Positions 62,334 to 64,000 of a stretch of 64,000 nt of DNA are shown here, in pieces (within the stretch, counting starts at the first letter, position 1; every line of letters starts with the position of its first letter). The notes under the pieces were generated by a model. It searched no databases and was not told where the DNA came from. It saw only the letters and a list, made by a program, of their open reading frames with translations. Source of the stretch: an uncultured Phycisphaerales bacterium (lineage in GTDB: Bacteria; Planctomycetota; Phycisphaerae; Sedimentisphaerales; Anaerobacaceae); assembly GCA_937927975.1 (NCBI GenBank), contig CALEZT010000228.1, positions 3,487 through 67,486 on the forward strand, written 5' to 3'. The position numbers were made by a program, and so were the translations under genes.

Positions 62334-64000
62334 ATGAACCGTGAACAAGCAGAAAAACTGTTGGCCGCCTTGATCTTCGACGATCTCGATGAGCCGTCCA
62401 AGGCCGAACTTCTGGCCTACCTCCAGACCGACGACGAACTGCGGGACCGCCTGGCCGATATGCGGATGGCCGCCAAGCTTGCCTGCGACGCAGTGAACGA
62501 CGGGCCGGCTCCAGTTTTGAGCGAGCACCGACTGGAGCAGTTGAAGCGACTGGCCGCGCGCAAGAAGAGTGGGACGCGGGTCTTTTCCACGCGTTACTTC
62601 GGAGCTCTCGCTGCGGTTCTGATGGTCGGCGTCGCGTTTGTGGGATTGATGATGCCGTCCCTTTCTCGCGTGCGATTCCAAAGGCGGTCTGCCTCGGAGG
62701 CTTCTGAACAGGCTGTTGCTCGATTGTCTCAGCGCACTACCCAGTCTGAGGACTTGCCGGCGTTATATTATGAGTCGAGGTCTGGTGAGCGTTTCGGCCT
62801 TGGGGCGTCCGACACGACAAACCTCTCTCCCGAGGCCGGAATGGGCGGCATGGGTGGTATGAGAGGAGGCATGATGGGGGGGATGGGTACGATGCAGGGA
62901 AGCAGACGAGCCCTGTCCGAATCCGCTCTACCGTCGTTTTCCCTTGATGAGGCTGTTGCCGGTGATCAAAGGGTCGTCGATGGATACAGCGTGGACTTCA
63001 AAGCAAAGAGTCGAGGAGCGGATGGAGGAAGCATATCCTACGCATGGTCAGGGGCTCCGATCTCCGGAAAGCCTGTTGTCACCACGCGTGAAACGGTCCC
63101 AAGCGGTTCGCCGGAGGTTCCCGCTGAGCCGCCTGCCACCACGCTCCACATCGTCAACGGCCCCGGCGAAGAAGCCACAAAAGCCCCGACGCTGGGGGAT
63201 GTGCCGCTTGCCGGTCGGCTCTTGCAGCAGCTTTCGGAATCAGACCCCTCGGCGCTCGCTGCGGGTGATCGCATGGAGCTCTGGAAACGGAAGGACGCCA
63301 TGGATCCGAAGACGAACGATTTCTCGTTTTCGTCCCGGTTCGCGGCGGTTCCGGTCAATCCGTGGGTGATGACGGATCGCGATGCCCTGTCGACGTTTGG
63401 CCTGGACGTGGACACCGCTTCGTACGCCTTGTGCCGGCGCTACATCCGTGGCGGATTCCTGCCGCCGGTGGGCGCCGTCCGGATGGAGGAGTTCATCAAT
63501 GCGTTTGACTACGCCTATCCCCAGCAGCATGACGCGACATTCGCGGTGCATGCGGAGGGGATGCCCTCGCCGTTCGCGCCGGCAGGTCGGGATCTGACGC
63601 TGCTGAAGATCGCGGTCAAGGCACGCACCGTGGGGCGGGACCAGCGGCGGGCCTCACATATCGTTTTCGTGGTGGACGCTTCGGCTTCGATGGGCCAGGC
63701 GGATCGGCTGCCCCAGGTGCAGGCTGCGATGAACCTTCTGGTGGACAAGCTCTCCGAGGCGGACCGCGTCTCTGTGGTCACCTGCGCGAACGAAGCCAGA
63801 CTGCATCTGGAGGCGGTCTCTGCCAGAGAGAAGGACAAGATCCGACAGACGCTGGACGCCATCCAGCCGGCGGGGTCGACGAACCTGCTGGCCGGCCTGC
63901 GGCTCGGATACGCCCTGGCCCGGCGGGCGTTCGTCGCAGGGCAGATCAACCAGGTCGTGCTCTGCTCGGACGGCGTCGCCAACGTCGGCCAGACCGAGGC
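62334..64000 (+). CDS. Membrane VWA-domain protein with anti-sigma-like N terminus (3' end outside window)
   Basis: 555 codons seen, open to the right edge. The N-terminal about 60 residues (E-Q-A-E-K-L-L-A-A-L-I-F-D-D-L) resemble the small cytosolic head of planctomycete anti-sigma proteins. A membrane segment follows at about 88-106 (F-G-A-L-A-A-V-L-M-V-G-V-A-F-V-G-L-M-M), then a Gly/Met-rich stretch (about 165-185) and a proline/threonine-rich linker. The YfbK-type N-terminal domain (F-G-L-D-V-D-T-A-S-Y-A, about 360) and a von Willebrand A domain end the visible part: MIDAS D-x-S-x-S at D448, S450, S452, with G-S-T-N-L and C-S-D-G-V. Likely it holds the sigma factor just upstream. Confidence 0.9.
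   Translation, partial: MNREQAEKLLAALIFDDLDEPSKAELLAYLQTDDELRDRLADMRMAAKLACDAVNDGPAPVLSEHRLEQLKRLAARKKSGTRVFSTRYFGALAAVLMVGVAFVGLMMPSLSRVRFQRRSASEASEQAVARLSQRTTQSEDLPALYYESRSGERFGLGASDTTNLSPEAGMGGMGGMRGGMMGGMGTMQGSRRALSESALPSFSLDEAVAGDQRVVDGYSVDFKAKSRGADGGSISYAWSGAPISGKPVVTTRETVPSGSPEVPAEPPATTLHIVNGPGEEATKAPTLGDVPLAGRLLQQLSESDPSALAAGDRMELWKRKDAMDPKTNDFSFSSRFAAVPVNPWVMTDRDALSTFGLDVDTASYALCRRYIRGGFLPPVGAVRMEEFINAFDYAYPQQHDATFAVHAEGMPSPFAPAGRDLTLLKIAVKARTVGRDQRRASHIVFVVDASASMGQADRLPQVQAAMNLLVDKLSEADRVSVVTCANEARLHLEAVSAREKDKIRQTLDAIQPAGSTNLLAGLRLGYALARRAFVAGQINQVVLCSDGVANVGQTE

Overview
The window (about 60-65% GC by eye) looks like a chromosomal segment of a heterotrophic planctomycete, most likely class Phycisphaerae near Sedimentisphaerales. 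This is an inference from gene content: DUF1080, CotH-kinase/lamin-tail, prepilin-type and six-hairpin glycosidase proteins, a SEC-C-tailed sulfatase-maturase-like enzyme, a sigma factor followed by a VWA protein, many exported glycosidases, and stand-alone rsmH and tyrS. No rRNA, complete tRNA, CRISPR array, insertion sequence or prophage was seen.

Layout. 1-1.7 kb: 3' part of secA, with a five-fold repeated wing segment. 2.2-8.8 kb: a large cytosolic PAS/GAF histidine kinase overlapping a FixJ-type regulator, then a receiver that has lost its phospho-acceptor aspartate. 8.8-17.6 kb: a DUF4056-like lipoprotein and two large secreted proteins, one of which joins a heparinase-type lyase to a sialidase. 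17.7-20.9 kb: a tyrS / endonuclease-phosphatase / rsmH operon on the minus strand. 21.3-30.5 kb: a 1838-residue CotH-kinase protein, a prepilin-like protein, a GH27 alpha-galactosidase and an RRM RNA-binding protein. 30.7-38 kb: a Gfo/Idh/MocA oxidoreductase, a GGQ ribosome-rescue-like factor, a cold-shock protein, a DUF3568 lipoprotein, the lemA-htpX pair, and a GH33 sialidase coupled to a zf-TFIIB protein. 38-57 kb: a glycan-degradation island. 57-64 kb: an Upf1-like helicase, an anaerobic sulfatase-maturase-like radical SAM protein, a dienelactone hydrolase, an ECF-type sigma factor, and a membrane VWA protein that runs off the right edge.

The glycan island has two converging operons whose stop codons abut at 45266/45267. 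The plus operon encodes a DUF1080-RraA fusion, an enolase-superfamily dehydratase, an AP-endonuclease-fold sugar isomerase/epimerase and a GH31 glycosidase. All four carry Sec- or Tat-type export signals, which suggests that sugar chemistry normally done in the cytoplasm takes place outside the inner membrane. The minus operon encodes a 1536-residue six-hairpin/GH38 fusion, a second GH38 and a sugar-porter MFS transporter, with one ATGA overlap and one 4-nt gap. Next to it lie a UroD-fold protein with a methyltransferase-type zinc motif and a second sugar porter.

Many upstream regions show the same promoter form, a TTG-type -35, a 17-base spacer and a TA-N-N-A-T-like -10. Two genes have a perfect TATAAT only 6-7 bases before the ATG and no ribosome binding site, which suggests leaderless mRNAs. 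Family names come from recognised motifs only; no database search was possible.
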